Shown here: piece by piece, positions 7,454 to 15,477 of the stretch | Layout of the letters: the number at the start of each line of letters is the position of its first letter | Numbering within the stretch: the stretch's first letter is position 1 | Assembly: GCA_031401815.1 (NCBI GenBank) | Contig: JANNRW010000094.1 | Location: forward strand, 1-24,516 | DNA: 24,516 bases | Direction of reading: 5' to 3' | Source: JANNRW01 sp031401815 | GTDB taxonomy: Bacteria > Desulfobacterota > Desulfuromonadia > Geobacterales > DSM-12255 | Program-made: the position numbers and the translations under genes | The notes under the pieces: model-generated | Databases searched by the model: none | Seen by the model: the letters and a program-made list of their open reading frames with translations, nothing else | What the model was told of the DNA's origin: nothing

Positions 7454-7530
7454 TGGTCGGGGCGAAAAGATTCGAACTTTCGGCCTCCTGCTCCCGAAGC
7501 AGGCGCGCTACCAGGCTGCGCTACGCCCCG
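7454..7530 (-). tRNA. tRNA-Pro (anticodon CGG)
   Basis: The minus strand folds into a complete cloverleaf of 77 nt. The acceptor stem is CGGGGCG/CGCCCCG, the D stem GCGC/GCGC, the anticodon stem CCTGC/GCAGG with loop TTCGGGA (anticodon CGG), and the T arm is GAAAG-TTCGAAT-CTTTT. Discriminator A and a genome-encoded CCA follow (TGG at 7454-7456 on the plus strand). The tRNA reads CCG codons. It borders the restriction islet, and tRNA genes are common integration sites, but no duplicated tRNA fragment was found in the window to prove integration. Confidence 0.96.
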
Positions 7531-7538
7531 ACGACTTT

Positions 7539-7568
7539 TTTCTAGCACCTGCATGGAGTTCTTGTCAA
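7539..7568 (-). promoter_or_regulatory. Sigma-70 promoter of tRNA-Pro
   Basis: On the minus strand TTGACA (7568-7563) is followed after 18 bp by TAGAAA (7544-7539), placing the start of transcription a few bases before the mature tRNA 5' end at 7530. The -35 box is a perfect consensus match. Confidence 0.6.
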
Positions 7569-7613
7569 GGGGAAAGAGATGGAGAGTTCGATCCCTTATT
7601 TTGGTTGAATACC

Positions 7614-7643
7614 TTGACAGTATACTATCTCGACCGGTACTAT
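7614..7643 (+). promoter_or_regulatory. Sigma-70 promoter of hemY
   Basis: TTGACA (7614-7619, perfect -35) and TACTAT (7638-7643) are separated by 18 bp, 38 bp before the hemY start. It is divergent from the tRNA promoter and gives hemY its own transcript. Confidence 0.6.
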
Positions 7644-7681
7644 TTCTTTGAATTCCTTAAACTCAAAAGGGGCATAGACAT

Positions 7682-9085
7682 ATGAAACAGGCAGTCATAG
7701 TCGGTGGCGGAATATCCGGTCTGGCAACAGCATGGCTACTAAAGCAGCAGGCGCGGGCAACTGGAGTCGAGCTGGCAATAACCCTGCTGGAAAAGGAAGG
7801 GCGACTTGGCGGCAAGATATGGAGCATCAAGGATGATGGGTATCTGTGCGAATGGGGTCCGAACGGATTTCTTGACAGCAAACCACAGACTCTTGATCTT
7901 TGCCGGGAGCTGAAAGCTGACGACCAGCTTCTCCGAAGCAATGACAATGCCCGAAAGCGGTTCATATTTTCTGACCGGATATTGAACCGGCTGCCGGAAA
8001 ACGGCCCCTCTTTCCTGAAGAGCACTCTCATCTCCTGGCCAGGCAAGCTGCGCCTGGCCATGGAACCTTTCATCCCGCAGTTCAAGGGGACAGAGGACGA
8101 AACTCTTGCAGCTTTCGGCAGAAGACGCCTTGGCGAAGAAGCGCTGAACAAGCTGATTGCGCCTATGGTTTCCGGCATCTTTGCCGGCGATCCGGAAACC
8201 ATGTCGCTTAAATCATGTTTTCCCCGCATAGCTGAGCTGGAGGCTGAATACGGCGGGCTGATCAAAGCAATGCTCAGACTGGCAAAAAAGAAGAAGGCCG
8301 AGATTGCTGCCGGAAAGGCAGTTGCTACTGCTGCCGGGCCGGCTGGCGTTCTGACATCGTTTCGGGACGGCATTCAGACCCTTACCGATATTCTGGCAAA
8401 AGAGCTGGGGGTAGATGTAATCAGGTCGGGTGAAGAAGTTGTGCGGGTCAGCAGGGGGGATTCAACCCCTTACCGGGTTGTAACTGTGAGGGGAGAAATT
8501 TGTGCTGATGCCGTGCTTCTGGCAACACCGGCATATGCCACTGCTGACTTTCTTGAGGAACTTGACTCAGGATTGAGCGTCACTCTTCGTCAGATACCGT
8601 ACGCTTCCATGACAGTGGCCTGTTTTGGTTATGAAAAGGAGAGGATCGAATATGATCTCGGAGGATTTGGTTATCTGATTCCAAAGCAGGAGAAGCTTAA
8701 TACTCTCGGCACGCTTTGGGATTCAAGCATCTTTGAAAACCGGGCACCATCAGGAAAAATTCTGCTCAGAAGCATGATGGGTGGAGCCTGTTTTCCACAG
8801 TTTATAAATCTCTCGGACGCAGAGGTTGAAAAACGGGTAAGAGACGATCTTGAAAAAACCATGGGGATCACTTCGCCACCCACCTTTATCCGCATTTTCC
8901 GCCACGAAAAAGCAATCCCGCAGTACACTGTCGGCCACAGTAAACGCCTGGACGCCATTGGTGAGCGGCTTGCCAGCCATCCGGGGCTGATCCTGACCGG
9001 CAACTCCTATCGCGGCATCGGGTTAAACGACTGCGTTGCTGCTGCACACCAGGCCGCCACAGAAGCAATGGCCTGTCTTGCTTAA
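7682..9085 (+). CDS. hemY: Protoporphyrinogen oxidase, HemY type (FAD)
   Basis: The 467-aa product oxidises protoporphyrinogen IX (or coproporphyrinogen III in some lineages) with FAD in late haem synthesis. The N-terminus has the dinucleotide-binding VGGGISGLATAW (residues 7-18), then an Glu-rich LLEKEGRLGGKI and the substrate-side EWGPNGF typical of the family. The C-terminus has the second FAD contact LILTGNSYRGIGLNDCVAAA. The length is normal. A ribosome binding site AAGGGG lies 9 nt before the ATG. The gene has its own promoter and no downstream partner on this strand: the next genes are convergent. The large haem requirement of a cytochrome-rich Geobacter fits the gene. Whether the product of this lineage prefers proto- or coproporphyrinogen cannot be told here; it is called hemG in some annotations. 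Confidence 0.93.
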   Translation: MKQAVIVGGGISGLATAWLLKQQARATGVELAITLLEKEGRLGGKIWSIKDDGYLCEWGPNGFLDSKPQTLDLCRELKADDQLLRSNDNARKRFIFSDRILNRLPENGPSFLKSTLISWPGKLRLAMEPFIPQFKGTEDETLAAFGRRRLGEEALNKLIAPMVSGIFAGDPETMSLKSCFPRIAELEAEYGGLIKAMLRLAKKKKAEIAAGKAVATAAGPAGVLTSFRDGIQTLTDILAKELGVDVIRSGEEVVRVSRGDSTPYRVVTVRGEICADAVLLATPAYATADFLEELDSGLSVTLRQIPYASMTVACFGYEKERIEYDLGGFGYLIPKQEKLNTLGTLWDSSIFENRAPSGKILLRSMMGGACFPQFINLSDAEVEKRVRDDLEKTMGITSPPTFIRIFRHEKAIPQYTVGHSKRLDAIGERLASHPGLILTGNSYRGIGLNDCVAAAHQAATEAMACLA

Positions 9086-9108
9086 GGCTGAAAAGATATC
9101 CCTCAGCC
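9086..9108. terminator. Weak hairpin between convergent hemY and the PilZ gene
   Basis: GGCTGA (9086-9091) and TCAGCC (9103-9108) are complementary around an 11-bp loop, starting right after the hemY stop and overlapping the PilZ gene stop. Only short T-runs follow (CCCTTTCT), so it may serve as a weak terminator for hemY. Confidence 0.4.
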
Positions 9109-9648
9109 CCCTTTCTCACTCCAGCTGCTCATGATCCTGTGGTCACGACCCAAGAGCTCCCTTGCCTCAAGCATGGCTGCTGCATAATCTTCCGTGCAGT
9201 TGCGGAGTATCTCATTCGGCTTGCCATCTGCGTCCCATGGCCAACCGGTTCGTACCAGTACCTGCATGACTCTCTCAAGCTCAAACGTTCGATGGCGCAG
9301 AACCGACAGTTCAGCACCTGCTATCTTTGCCTGTAGCATCTCCTGATTGTCGTCGAATCTGATCCCAATGAGATAGTTGCCGTTACCAAGAGGATCAGCA
9401 CGAACAACCTTTCCCCAGGCAGGAACCGGAAGATCATCAAGATCTATCTCCATCTCCATTACTGTCCCGACAGCCAGCTCCTTGTAGACCTCCATACCTA
9501 CTCCCGAAGGGCTGATATCGACAGTTCGCCCCAGTGAAATCGGGGTGCGTGACGGCCCGTCGCCCTTTGGAAGATAGGCGATCATGAAAAGCTTCTGCAC
9601 CCTGGGATTGCCCCTTTTCTCCTCGTTGACGTTCCGACTGTTTTCCAT
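9103..9648 (-). CDS. PilZ-domain protein (probable cyclic di-GMP receptor)
   Basis: The 181-aa cytosolic protein has a PilZ domain in about residues 10-105. Both binding motifs are present: Arg12-x-x-x-Arg16 (RGNPR) and Asp44-x-Ser-x-x-Gly49 (DISPSG), which hold cyclic di-GMP in this family, followed by the strand pattern GTVMEMEIDL and GIRF. The remaining about 75 residues are helical with no recognised domain (ELSVLRHRTFELERVMQVLV). Ribosome binding site AGGAGG is only 4 nt from the ATG. It is 47 bp downstream of an HD phosphodiesterase gene on the same strand, probably one operon, and convergent with hemY. Likely role: a signalling effector; the partner it controls is unknown. Confidence 0.88.
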   Translation of the reverse strand: MENSRNVNEEKRGNPRVQKLFMIAYLPKGDGPSRTPISLGRTVDISPSGVGMEVYKELAVGTVMEMEIDLDDLPVPAWGKVVRADPLGNGNYLIGIRFDDNQEMLQAKIAGAELSVLRHRTFELERVMQVLVRTGWPWDADGKPNEILRNCTEDYAAAMLEARELLGRDHRIMSSWSEKGG

Positions 9649-9695
9649 GGCACCTCCTGGTGTCTATCTTTAACTGACGAATCGGTAACACCCTG

Positions 9696-10631
9696 CTAGT
9701 TAAGCACTGCTTCAGCTTTTTCCAGCTCTTCCAGCCTGGCAACAACCCCTTCACGTTTCAGGTTTTTGCGATAATTTTTCTGGTGCTTTTTCAGTAAATT
9801 GCCAAGGTAGGCTATATTATGGTTCACGGCCTCCTTGTAGAGATCCCGGTCAATCTGCCAGCGCACCCGGAAATGATGCTGCATGTACTGCTGAACATTT
9901 GACAGTGTATGCAGCAATCGCGTCTGCATCAAGTCATAAAAGCCGATTGTCTTTACGAGCAGCTCATGCTCGCTGTCGTAACCGAGAAGATGAGCCTCCT
10001 GAAACTCCCGGTAAAGAAAAAGCAGCTTTTCCAGATAGAGTCGGTCAGCAATCTGCCCGAGGAAATCGGCAGTTGCCACAAACTTGCCAAGCATGGCTCT
10101 GGTCGGCGATGAAAATGAGATCTGTTCAAAATCAACGCTGAGGGAGGTGCCCAGGATAAGGCTTCTGCAAAGAGCACTCTCTGCTGACCCGATACCGTGA
10201 TTTCTGCTGTACTCCTCCATGAAGTCGATGCTGCGGGTTACATGAGTCTGGGTATATTTCCCCCCGGTTCCATCCCGGTCACCCTCTTTCTGAATATAAC
10301 CGGTATCGTGCATGAGTGCACTGATCAGAGCAATATTCATCTCATCCCTATTGATAGTTACTCCGGCAACATGAGCGCCGTGCATCAACCTGGCAAGAGC
10401 AAGAAGCACATCTGTAACATGACGCAAATCGTGGTAATGGGTATTACAGCGGCGATAGCCCCGGTAATTGCCTCGATACAGGGCGCAGATATGGCGAAAG
10501 ACATTTTCTACGGGGGTTGTGTCCAGATATTTGTCTGTCAGTTTCATTATCTGCAGAACTTCTGCAAATACCTGCTCAGGGGAGGACATCTCAACAAGGT
10601 CTGCATAGAGAACTTTTTTCCTTGTTATCAT
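9696..10631 (-). CDS. HD-domain phosphodiesterase, class I cyclic-nucleotide PDE-like
   Basis: The 311-aa product carries the metal-binding residues of the PDEase I/HD superfamily: YHDLRHVTD (His67, His71, Asp74, like the HNxxHxxD signature) and ALMHDTGY (His108-Asp109). A third metal or active-site His/Asp pair probably lies further on (about THVTRSIDFM or FVATADFLG). The C-terminus (about 245-311) is a charged helical stretch rich in Lys. Such enzymes hydrolyse cAMP or cGMP in animals; in bacteria the substrate is rarely known. The start is preceded by AAAGGGG with 9-nt spacing. The PilZ gene follows after 47 bp, which suggests a shared nucleotide-signalling role. It is divergent from the thiolase-like gene. 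Confidence 0.8.
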   Translation of the reverse strand: MITRKKVLYADLVEMSSPEQVFAEVLQIMKLTDKYLDTTPVENVFRHICALYRGNYRGYRRCNTHYHDLRHVTDVLLALARLMHGAHVAGVTINRDEMNIALISALMHDTGYIQKEGDRDGTGGKYTQTHVTRSIDFMEEYSRNHGIGSAESALCRSLILGTSLSVDFEQISFSSPTRAMLGKFVATADFLGQIADRLYLEKLLFLYREFQEAHLLGYDSEHELLVKTIGFYDLMQTRLLHTLSNVQQYMQHHFRVRWQIDRDLYKEAVNHNIAYLGNLLKKHQKNYRKNLKREGVVARLEELEKAEAVLN

Positions 10632-10778
10632 CGTTTCAAGCCCCTTTAACCGAAGTTATATCTCTTGAAAGACATCAGTTGAATGATTAATAGCCGCCCA
10701 CCTTTGATAGCAGACCCTGTAGAGTGTTACAAGGATTTTTCCGTCTGCCGGGAAAAAAAGTACATTCTGAAATTTGTC

Positions 10779-10806
10779 TTGATAATTAGCCTGTTGCCAG
10801 TATAAA
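10779..10806 (+). promoter_or_regulatory. Sigma-70 promoter of the thiolase-like gene
   Basis: TTGATA (10779-10784) and TATAAA (10801-10806) are separated by 16 bp, about 45 bp before the chosen start codon. No glycine riboswitch core is visible between here and the gene. Confidence 0.5.
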
Positions 10807-10850
10807 TGATTATTTGATAACAGCCTTGAAATATTATGGAGATTGTTCTT

Positions 10851-12467
10851 ATGAGCTCTGACTTCAAGCCGCGAAAGGTTTATATTGCGGCATCATGGAT
10901 GGCTCCGGTTGGACGTTATAATGGAAAGGAGCGGGAGAGCCTCTCTTTTTTGCAGATGGCGGGCAAAGTCTCCGAGGTTTTCACTGAAACGAACATAAAG
11001 CTCCGCGATATTGAAGCAGTTGTTGTCGGCTGCCAGAATCCGGTCGCCTTTTCAGGCGTTGATAATACTGCCGCCAAGATAGCCGGTGTGCTTGGCATCT
11101 CGGGAGCTACTTCGGTTCTTATCGATACGGCCTCATCATCCGGAGCATCCGCCTTTGAAAATGGTTATCTCCAGATCGCCTCAGGTCGCTGTGATCATGT
11201 GCTTGCCATCGGCATTCAGAAGATGAGTGACGCCAATACCCTCAATGCCACCCGTATTGTTGCCGGTGTAATTGACCGGGATGAAGCCGAGTACGGCCTC
11301 TCCATGCCTGCCTGCGGCGCTCTGGTTGCAAGTTCACTAATACAGCGCCTCAAGTTGTCACCTGATGAGTGGACTGCCTTTTCTGCACTCCTTACAGAGC
11401 GCGCGCATCGCTTTGCCGCAAGAAACCCGGAAGCTCATCTTGGTTATGAGATTCCACTGGAAGAGTACTACCGCCAGATTGTCGACAACAGAAACTACGT
11501 CTACTGGTCACCTCTCCGACTGCACGATTTTTGTCCCATGTCAGACGGCGTAGCGGCAGTAATCCTGACATCAAAACCTCATGAGGTTCTTGTAGCAGGG
11601 GTTGGAAGCGCAACCGATATTCCGACCATTGCCGATCGCCACTATTTTCACTCCTTTCCAGCAACTGTAAGAGCTGCTGCAGTTGCCTACGGCATGGCCG
11701 GAGTCAAGGATATCCGCTCTTTTGCCGGGAAAATGCATGTCAATATGCACGATCCGTTCAATGGCTTTGGGCCGGTAAACATGGTAGACCTCGGCCTCTT
11801 CCCGCGTACTGAACTTATCAGATCCCTTCTGGATGACTCCCTGACCGGGGAAACGGGGCGCTTCCCTACAAACCTTACCGGTGGGCTGAAAGGGCGGGGG
11901 CATCCGCTTGGTGCCACAGGGATGATCCAGGTAGTTGAAAATCACCGGCTGCTTGTCCAAAACCGTTTCACTGCCGGGCTCTCCCACTCGATAGGCGGGC
12001 CGATCAACAATAATGTCGTGATCCTTCTCGAAAGGGCGGATAATCACAAAAAACGATCTCCTAAAATGTACAAACCCTGGGGTCTTCCCAGGTTGAGCCA
12101 TCTAAAACCGACCGATATCACTCTTAACTCCCTTCTTGCCAATGGTTCACTTGAAGGGAATTTTGTAACTGCCACAACGAGATTTGACCATAAAAGCGCT
12201 CTTCCGTTAAACTCCATCCTTCTTGTATCCTGCAAGCACGGCCAGAACAGCTACACTTTCCTGTTTGGAGTAAGTGGTGAACACCACCAGCAGATCTGCT
12301 CACTAATCAAGGGGGACAGGATAAGTCTCGAAATGATCGGTTCAGATATCATGGTCAACAAAATACCGGTCAGAAGATTCTACGAGCGGACCATGCATGG
12401 TCTTGTTGAACTGGCTGGTTCCGGATTGAAACGTCTTGCAGGCGCCTCACGAAAACAGGCCAGTTAA
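10851..12467 (+). CDS. Thiolase-like protein lacking the nucleophilic cysteine, with extra C-terminal domain
   Basis: I chose ATG 10851 over 10836 because GGAG lies 9 nt before it and nothing suitable before the other; this gives 538 aa. Residues 1-395 follow the SCP2/archaeal-type thiolase fold, including HDPF (His300-Asp301) and GRGHPLGATG (His351). At the usual nucleophile site, where relatives read CASG or CSTG, this protein has DTASSSGAS, so Ser95 replaces Cys. Residues about 400-538 form an added domain without a sure name; its strand pattern is compatible with an OB-fold. The protein may be a decarboxylase, scaffold or non-canonical acyltransferase rather than a true thiolase. It precedes gcvT by 116 bp on the same strand but has its own promoter. 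No catalytic role should be assumed. Confidence 0.72.
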   Translation: MSSDFKPRKVYIAASWMAPVGRYNGKERESLSFLQMAGKVSEVFTETNIKLRDIEAVVVGCQNPVAFSGVDNTAAKIAGVLGISGATSVLIDTASSSGASAFENGYLQIASGRCDHVLAIGIQKMSDANTLNATRIVAGVIDRDEAEYGLSMPACGALVASSLIQRLKLSPDEWTAFSALLTERAHRFAARNPEAHLGYEIPLEEYYRQIVDNRNYVYWSPLRLHDFCPMSDGVAAVILTSKPHEVLVAGVGSATDIPTIADRHYFHSFPATVRAAAVAYGMAGVKDIRSFAGKMHVNMHDPFNGFGPVNMVDLGLFPRTELIRSLLDDSLTGETGRFPTNLTGGLKGRGHPLGATGMIQVVENHRLLVQNRFTAGLSHSIGGPINNNVVILLERADNHKKRSPKMYKPWGLPRLSHLKPTDITLNSLLANGSLEGNFVTATTRFDHKSALPLNSILLVSCKHGQNSYTFLFGVSGEHHQQICSLIKGDRISLEMIGSDIMVNKIPVRRFYERTMHGLVELAGSGLKRLAGASRKQAS

Positions 12468-12508
12468 CCTGCTGATAATATTAAAGTTATTTTCCATGAC
12501 TTTCTCCG

Positions 12509-12524
12509 TTTAATTGCAATTAAA
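12509..12524. promoter_or_regulatory. 16-bp perfect palindrome upstream of gcvT
   Basis: TTTAATTGCAATTAAA reads the same on both strands and lies 59 bp before the gcvT start, in an AT-rich 116-bp gap. It is a fair candidate for a dimeric regulator site controlling the glycine cleavage operon. No glycine riboswitch is seen here. The regulator is unknown. Confidence 0.4.
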
Positions 12525-12583
12525 TCATTTTACAAACGCAGTCAAATATTTTAAAGTGTTTCACCCTTCCTTGGAGATTCACT

Positions 12584-13672
12584 ATGGAACAGCTGAAACT
12601 TACCCCTCTCAACTCTATCCACCGATCCTTGAATGCTCTTATGGCTCCTTTTGGCGGATGGGATATGCCTATCCAGTATGAAGGGATCATTGCAGAGCAC
12701 TCCTGCTGCCGTACCCAGGCAGCCCTGTTTGATATCTGTCATATGGGGGAGTTCATTTTTGAGGGGGATATTGTCCGGGACGGGCTTGAAGATATCTTCA
12801 CCTTTTCCGTCCGGACTATCCCGATTGGACGGTCGCGTTACGGGTTTCTGCTTAACAGTAAAGGTGGCATCATTGACGATCTCATAGTTTTCCGCCTGGC
12901 TGAGAACCGGGTTATGATTGTAGTCAACGCAGCTACTGCAAACCACGATTTTGAAGTAATCAACCAAAGACTTCTTTCCGGCTCCCTCATAAATATAACT
13001 GCAGAGACTGCAAAGCTTGATCTTCAGGGGCCACTGGCACGGGATGTACTGGGCGGTTTCTTTGATTCTTCCATAACCAAGATCCCTTACTTCAACTTCA
13101 TAACTACAACTGTGATGGGGTGCGAAGCTATAGTGAGCCGTACAGGCTACACAGGAGAGCTGGGGTTTGAAATCTTCCTTCCGTCTGATCATGTTGTTGG
13201 TCTTTGGGAGCTGTTGATGACCGACAGACGTGTCAAACCTGCAGGGCTCGGAGCACGTGACCTGCTCCGGCTGGAAGTAGGCTACAGCCTCTACGGCAAT
13301 GATCTGGATGATACAGTTACCCCTCTTGAAGCAGGTCTTGACAGTTTTGTCAATTTCAACAAGGAGTTTATTGGCAAAGAGGCTCTTTTGCAGCAGAAGG
13401 AGAGTGGCCTTGCCCGTGAAAAGATTGCTTTCAGAGCAAACTCCCGGCGCTCGCCACGCCACGACTACAGCATATGTAGCAACGGTGAGCGGGTTGGAGT
13501 TGTTACCAGCGGTGCCTTTTCGCCAATGCTTGAGTCCGGAATCGGCATAGGTTTTGTCAAGCCCGGCTTTTCAACGCCAGGCACTCCTCTATCCATCTGC
13601 AACGACAAGGTAGAGATACCGGCAAATGTCTGCAAGCTGCCGTTTTACACCAGCGGTTCGTTAAAAACTTAA
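12584..13672 (+). CDS. gcvT: Glycine cleavage system T protein (aminomethyltransferase)
   Basis: The 362-aa enzyme takes the aminomethyl group from lipoyl-GcvH and, with tetrahydrofolate, yields methylene-THF and ammonia. Family motifs are all present: FGGWDMPIQY near residue 23, ALFDICHMGE (the usual SHMGE Ser is Cys here), RTGYTGELGFEIF, and GLGARDLLRLEVG followed by PLEAGLD near residue 245. A C-terminal beta-barrel domain ends with GIGFVKPGF. GGAG is 7 nt before the ATG. It is the first gene of gcvT-gcvH-gcvPA-gcvPB, with gcvH 32 bp downstream. The length is normal. Confidence 0.95.
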   Translation: MEQLKLTPLNSIHRSLNALMAPFGGWDMPIQYEGIIAEHSCCRTQAALFDICHMGEFIFEGDIVRDGLEDIFTFSVRTIPIGRSRYGFLLNSKGGIIDDLIVFRLAENRVMIVVNAATANHDFEVINQRLLSGSLINITAETAKLDLQGPLARDVLGGFFDSSITKIPYFNFITTTVMGCEAIVSRTGYTGELGFEIFLPSDHVVGLWELLMTDRRVKPAGLGARDLLRLEVGYSLYGNDLDDTVTPLEAGLDSFVNFNKEFIGKEALLQQKESGLAREKIAFRANSRRSPRHDYSICSNGERVGVVTSGAFSPMLESGIGIGFVKPGFSTPGTPLSICNDKVEIPANVCKLPFYTSGSLKT

Positions 13673-13704
13673 TAATTCAGGTCAAACTCCGGAGGTAAAA
13701 TCAT

Positions 13705-14076
13705 ATGGGCATCTTTTTCAGCAAGGAACATGAATGGGTCAAAGTAATAGGCACAACTGCAACTGTCGGTATCAGCGAGCATGCTGCGCACGAGTTGGGA
13801 GACATTACCTTTGTAGAGCTGCCGCAGGTCGGTAAATCCGTTAAACAGTTTGGTGCGCTTGCTGCCATAGAATCAGTAAAGGCTGCAAGTGATATCTACG
13901 CTCCGGTTTCCGGCAAGGTGACTGCTATCAACGAAACACTTGAAAGCACCCCTGAAGTTGTCAATGAATCGGCAGAAGAGGGGGGCTGGATCTGTGTAAT
14001 CGACATGACAGATCTTGAAGAGTTAAAAAGCCTGATGAGCAGGGAAACGTACAATGAGTATCTCAAAACCCTGTGA
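13705..14076 (+). CDS. gcvH: Glycine cleavage system H protein (lipoyl carrier)
   Basis: The 123-aa lipoyl protein shuttles the aminomethyl group between the P and T proteins and is re-oxidised by dihydrolipoyl dehydrogenase, which is not in this window. The modified residue is Lys59 within AAIESVKAASD, the standard lipoylation motif. Other family marks are KEHEWVK, VGISEHAAHELGDITFVELP, and the tail GGWICVI. A strong GGAGG site is 9-10 nt before the ATG. It follows gcvT and precedes gcvPA in the operon. Confidence 0.96.
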   Translation: MGIFFSKEHEWVKVIGTTATVGISEHAAHELGDITFVELPQVGKSVKQFGALAAIESVKAASDIYAPVSGKVTAINETLESTPEVVNESAEEGGWICVIDMTDLEELKSLMSRETYNEYLKTL

Positions 14077-14110
14077 CCAGGTTTAACCTACTCCCTGTAA
14101 AGGAAATAAT

Positions 14111-15457
14111 ATGAGCTACTGTCCCAATACCTCTGGTGAGCAGCAGGAAATGCTTGACGCGATAGGTGTAAAAAGCATTGCAGATCTTTTTGAAACGATC
14201 CCGCAACATCTGAGAGCCGAATCATTCAACCTCCCTCAAGGGATGTCGGAATTCGAGATGCTCGACCGTATGAGAACTGTTGCCGAGAAGAATACCAAGG
14301 GGCTTCTTCACTTTATCGGTGGCGGTGCCTACGATCATATAATTCCGACTGCGGTAGATCATCTTGCCAACAGATCCGAGTTCTATACCGCCTACACCCC
14401 CTATCAGCCGGAGTGCTCCCAGGGGACGCTACAGGCTCTTTTTGAATATCAGAGCGCAATTTGCCGTCTTACAGGGATGGAGGTTTCCAACGCCTCTCTC
14501 TACGACGGCGGGACTGCGCTGGCAGAAGCAGCGCTTATGGCCATCAGGATTACCGGAAAAAACAGACTCCTGGTGGATGGAAGCGTAAACCCTTTCCACC
14601 GTCGGGTTATGGCGACTTATCTGGCAAATCTTGATGTCGATATCATTACCATTCTGCCTGCCGATACTTCTGCTGACCGCAATGCCTTCTTGGCGGCAGT
14701 TGACGACCAGTGCGCAGCCCTGATTTTGCAGACACCGAACTTTTTCGGCACAATTGAAGATCTCTCAGATCTTTCAACCCTTGCTCACTCAAAAGGGGCT
14801 CTACTGATAGCTTCAACCTACCCGATCGCACTTGGTCTCATTAATACTCCTGCTGCCATGGGTGCGGATATCGCCACAGGAGACGGCCAGTGTCTGGGCA
14901 ATCCGCTCTCTTTTGGCGGACCGGCTTTCGGCTTTATTGCCACTATTAAAAAATATATCCGCAACCTTCCGGGGAGAATTATTGGCGAAACAGTTGACAA
15001 GGAGAATCGCCGGGGTTTCGTGCTGACCCTCCAGGCAAGGGAGCAGCATATCAAACGCCACAAGGCAACCTCGAATATCTGTAGCAACCAGAGCCTCTGC
15101 GCTTTGAGAGGGCTGATTTTCCTCTCTCTTTTGGGCAGGGAAGGGCTTGTTGACCTTGCCAGACTAAACCGGGACAAGTCAGAATATGCCAAGGAGCTGC
15201 TGTCAGGTATCAATGGCGTATCCCTTCAGAGTACCGGAGAAACATTCAACGAGTTCGTAATACGTCTTCCCAAACCGGCAGATGAAATTGTCAAGCGCCT
15301 CCTCTCCAGAGGGATTGCAGCCGGTATTCCACTTGGCGAATATTATGGCGGCATGGATAACTCGCTTCTAGTAACTGTTACAGAAAAAAGGAGCCGGGCC
15401 GAGATAGAACGGCTGGCCGGAAAAATCGAGCTTGAGCTGAACTCTTTTCAATTTTGA
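14111..15457 (+). CDS. gcvPA: Glycine dehydrogenase (decarboxylating) subunit 1
   Basis: The 448-aa protein is the N-terminal half of the split P protein, which decarboxylates glycine with PLP and hands the aminomethyl group to GcvH. Typical stretches are FIGGGAYDHIIPTAVDHLANRSEF, TAYTPYQPECSQGTLQ, and GGPAFGFIA, with a P-protein-like fold of type I aminotransferases. The PLP lysine is on subunit 2, so this subunit acts as the partner half of the heterotetramer. AAGGA is 7-8 nt before the ATG. The stop lies 20 bp before the gcvPB start. The length fits the two-gene form of bacteria and archaea. Confidence 0.95.
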   Translation: MSYCPNTSGEQQEMLDAIGVKSIADLFETIPQHLRAESFNLPQGMSEFEMLDRMRTVAEKNTKGLLHFIGGGAYDHIIPTAVDHLANRSEFYTAYTPYQPECSQGTLQALFEYQSAICRLTGMEVSNASLYDGGTALAEAALMAIRITGKNRLLVDGSVNPFHRRVMATYLANLDVDIITILPADTSADRNAFLAAVDDQCAALILQTPNFFGTIEDLSDLSTLAHSKGALLIASTYPIALGLINTPAAMGADIATGDGQCLGNPLSFGGPAFGFIATIKKYIRNLPGRIIGETVDKENRRGFVLTLQAREQHIKRHKATSNICSNQSLCALRGLIFLSLLGREGLVDLARLNRDKSEYAKELLSGINGVSLQSTGETFNEFVIRLPKPADEIVKRLLSRGIAAGIPLGEYYGGMDNSLLVTVTEKRSRAEIERLAGKIELELNSFQF

Positions 15458-15477
15458 ACCTAAAAGGAGCATCTCCT

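Noticed and set aside
7454..7530. tRNA-Pro as a proven integration site with a duplicated end
   Set aside because: No second copy of the tRNA 3' end was seen at the other border of the islet, so integration there remains a guess.
7360..7554. Short frames on both strands across the tRNA-Pro gene
   Set aside because: They are translations of the tRNA and terminator sequence.
10197..10649. 150-codon plus-strand frame antisense to the HD phosphodiesterase
   Set aside because: It is the shadow of a conserved minus-strand gene; no ribosome binding site or known domain supports it.
10836..10850. Upstream ATG for the thiolase-like gene
   Set aside because: No ribosome binding site before it, whereas GGAG inside this stretch correctly serves ATG 10851.
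11571..12101. 176-codon minus-strand frame across the thiolase-like gene
   Set aside because: It mirrors a well-supported plus-strand protein with family motifs; the antisense product resembles nothing.
12551..13462. 303-codon minus-strand frame across gcvT
   Set aside because: Shadow of gcvT, which has full family motifs; this one has high Cys and no domain.
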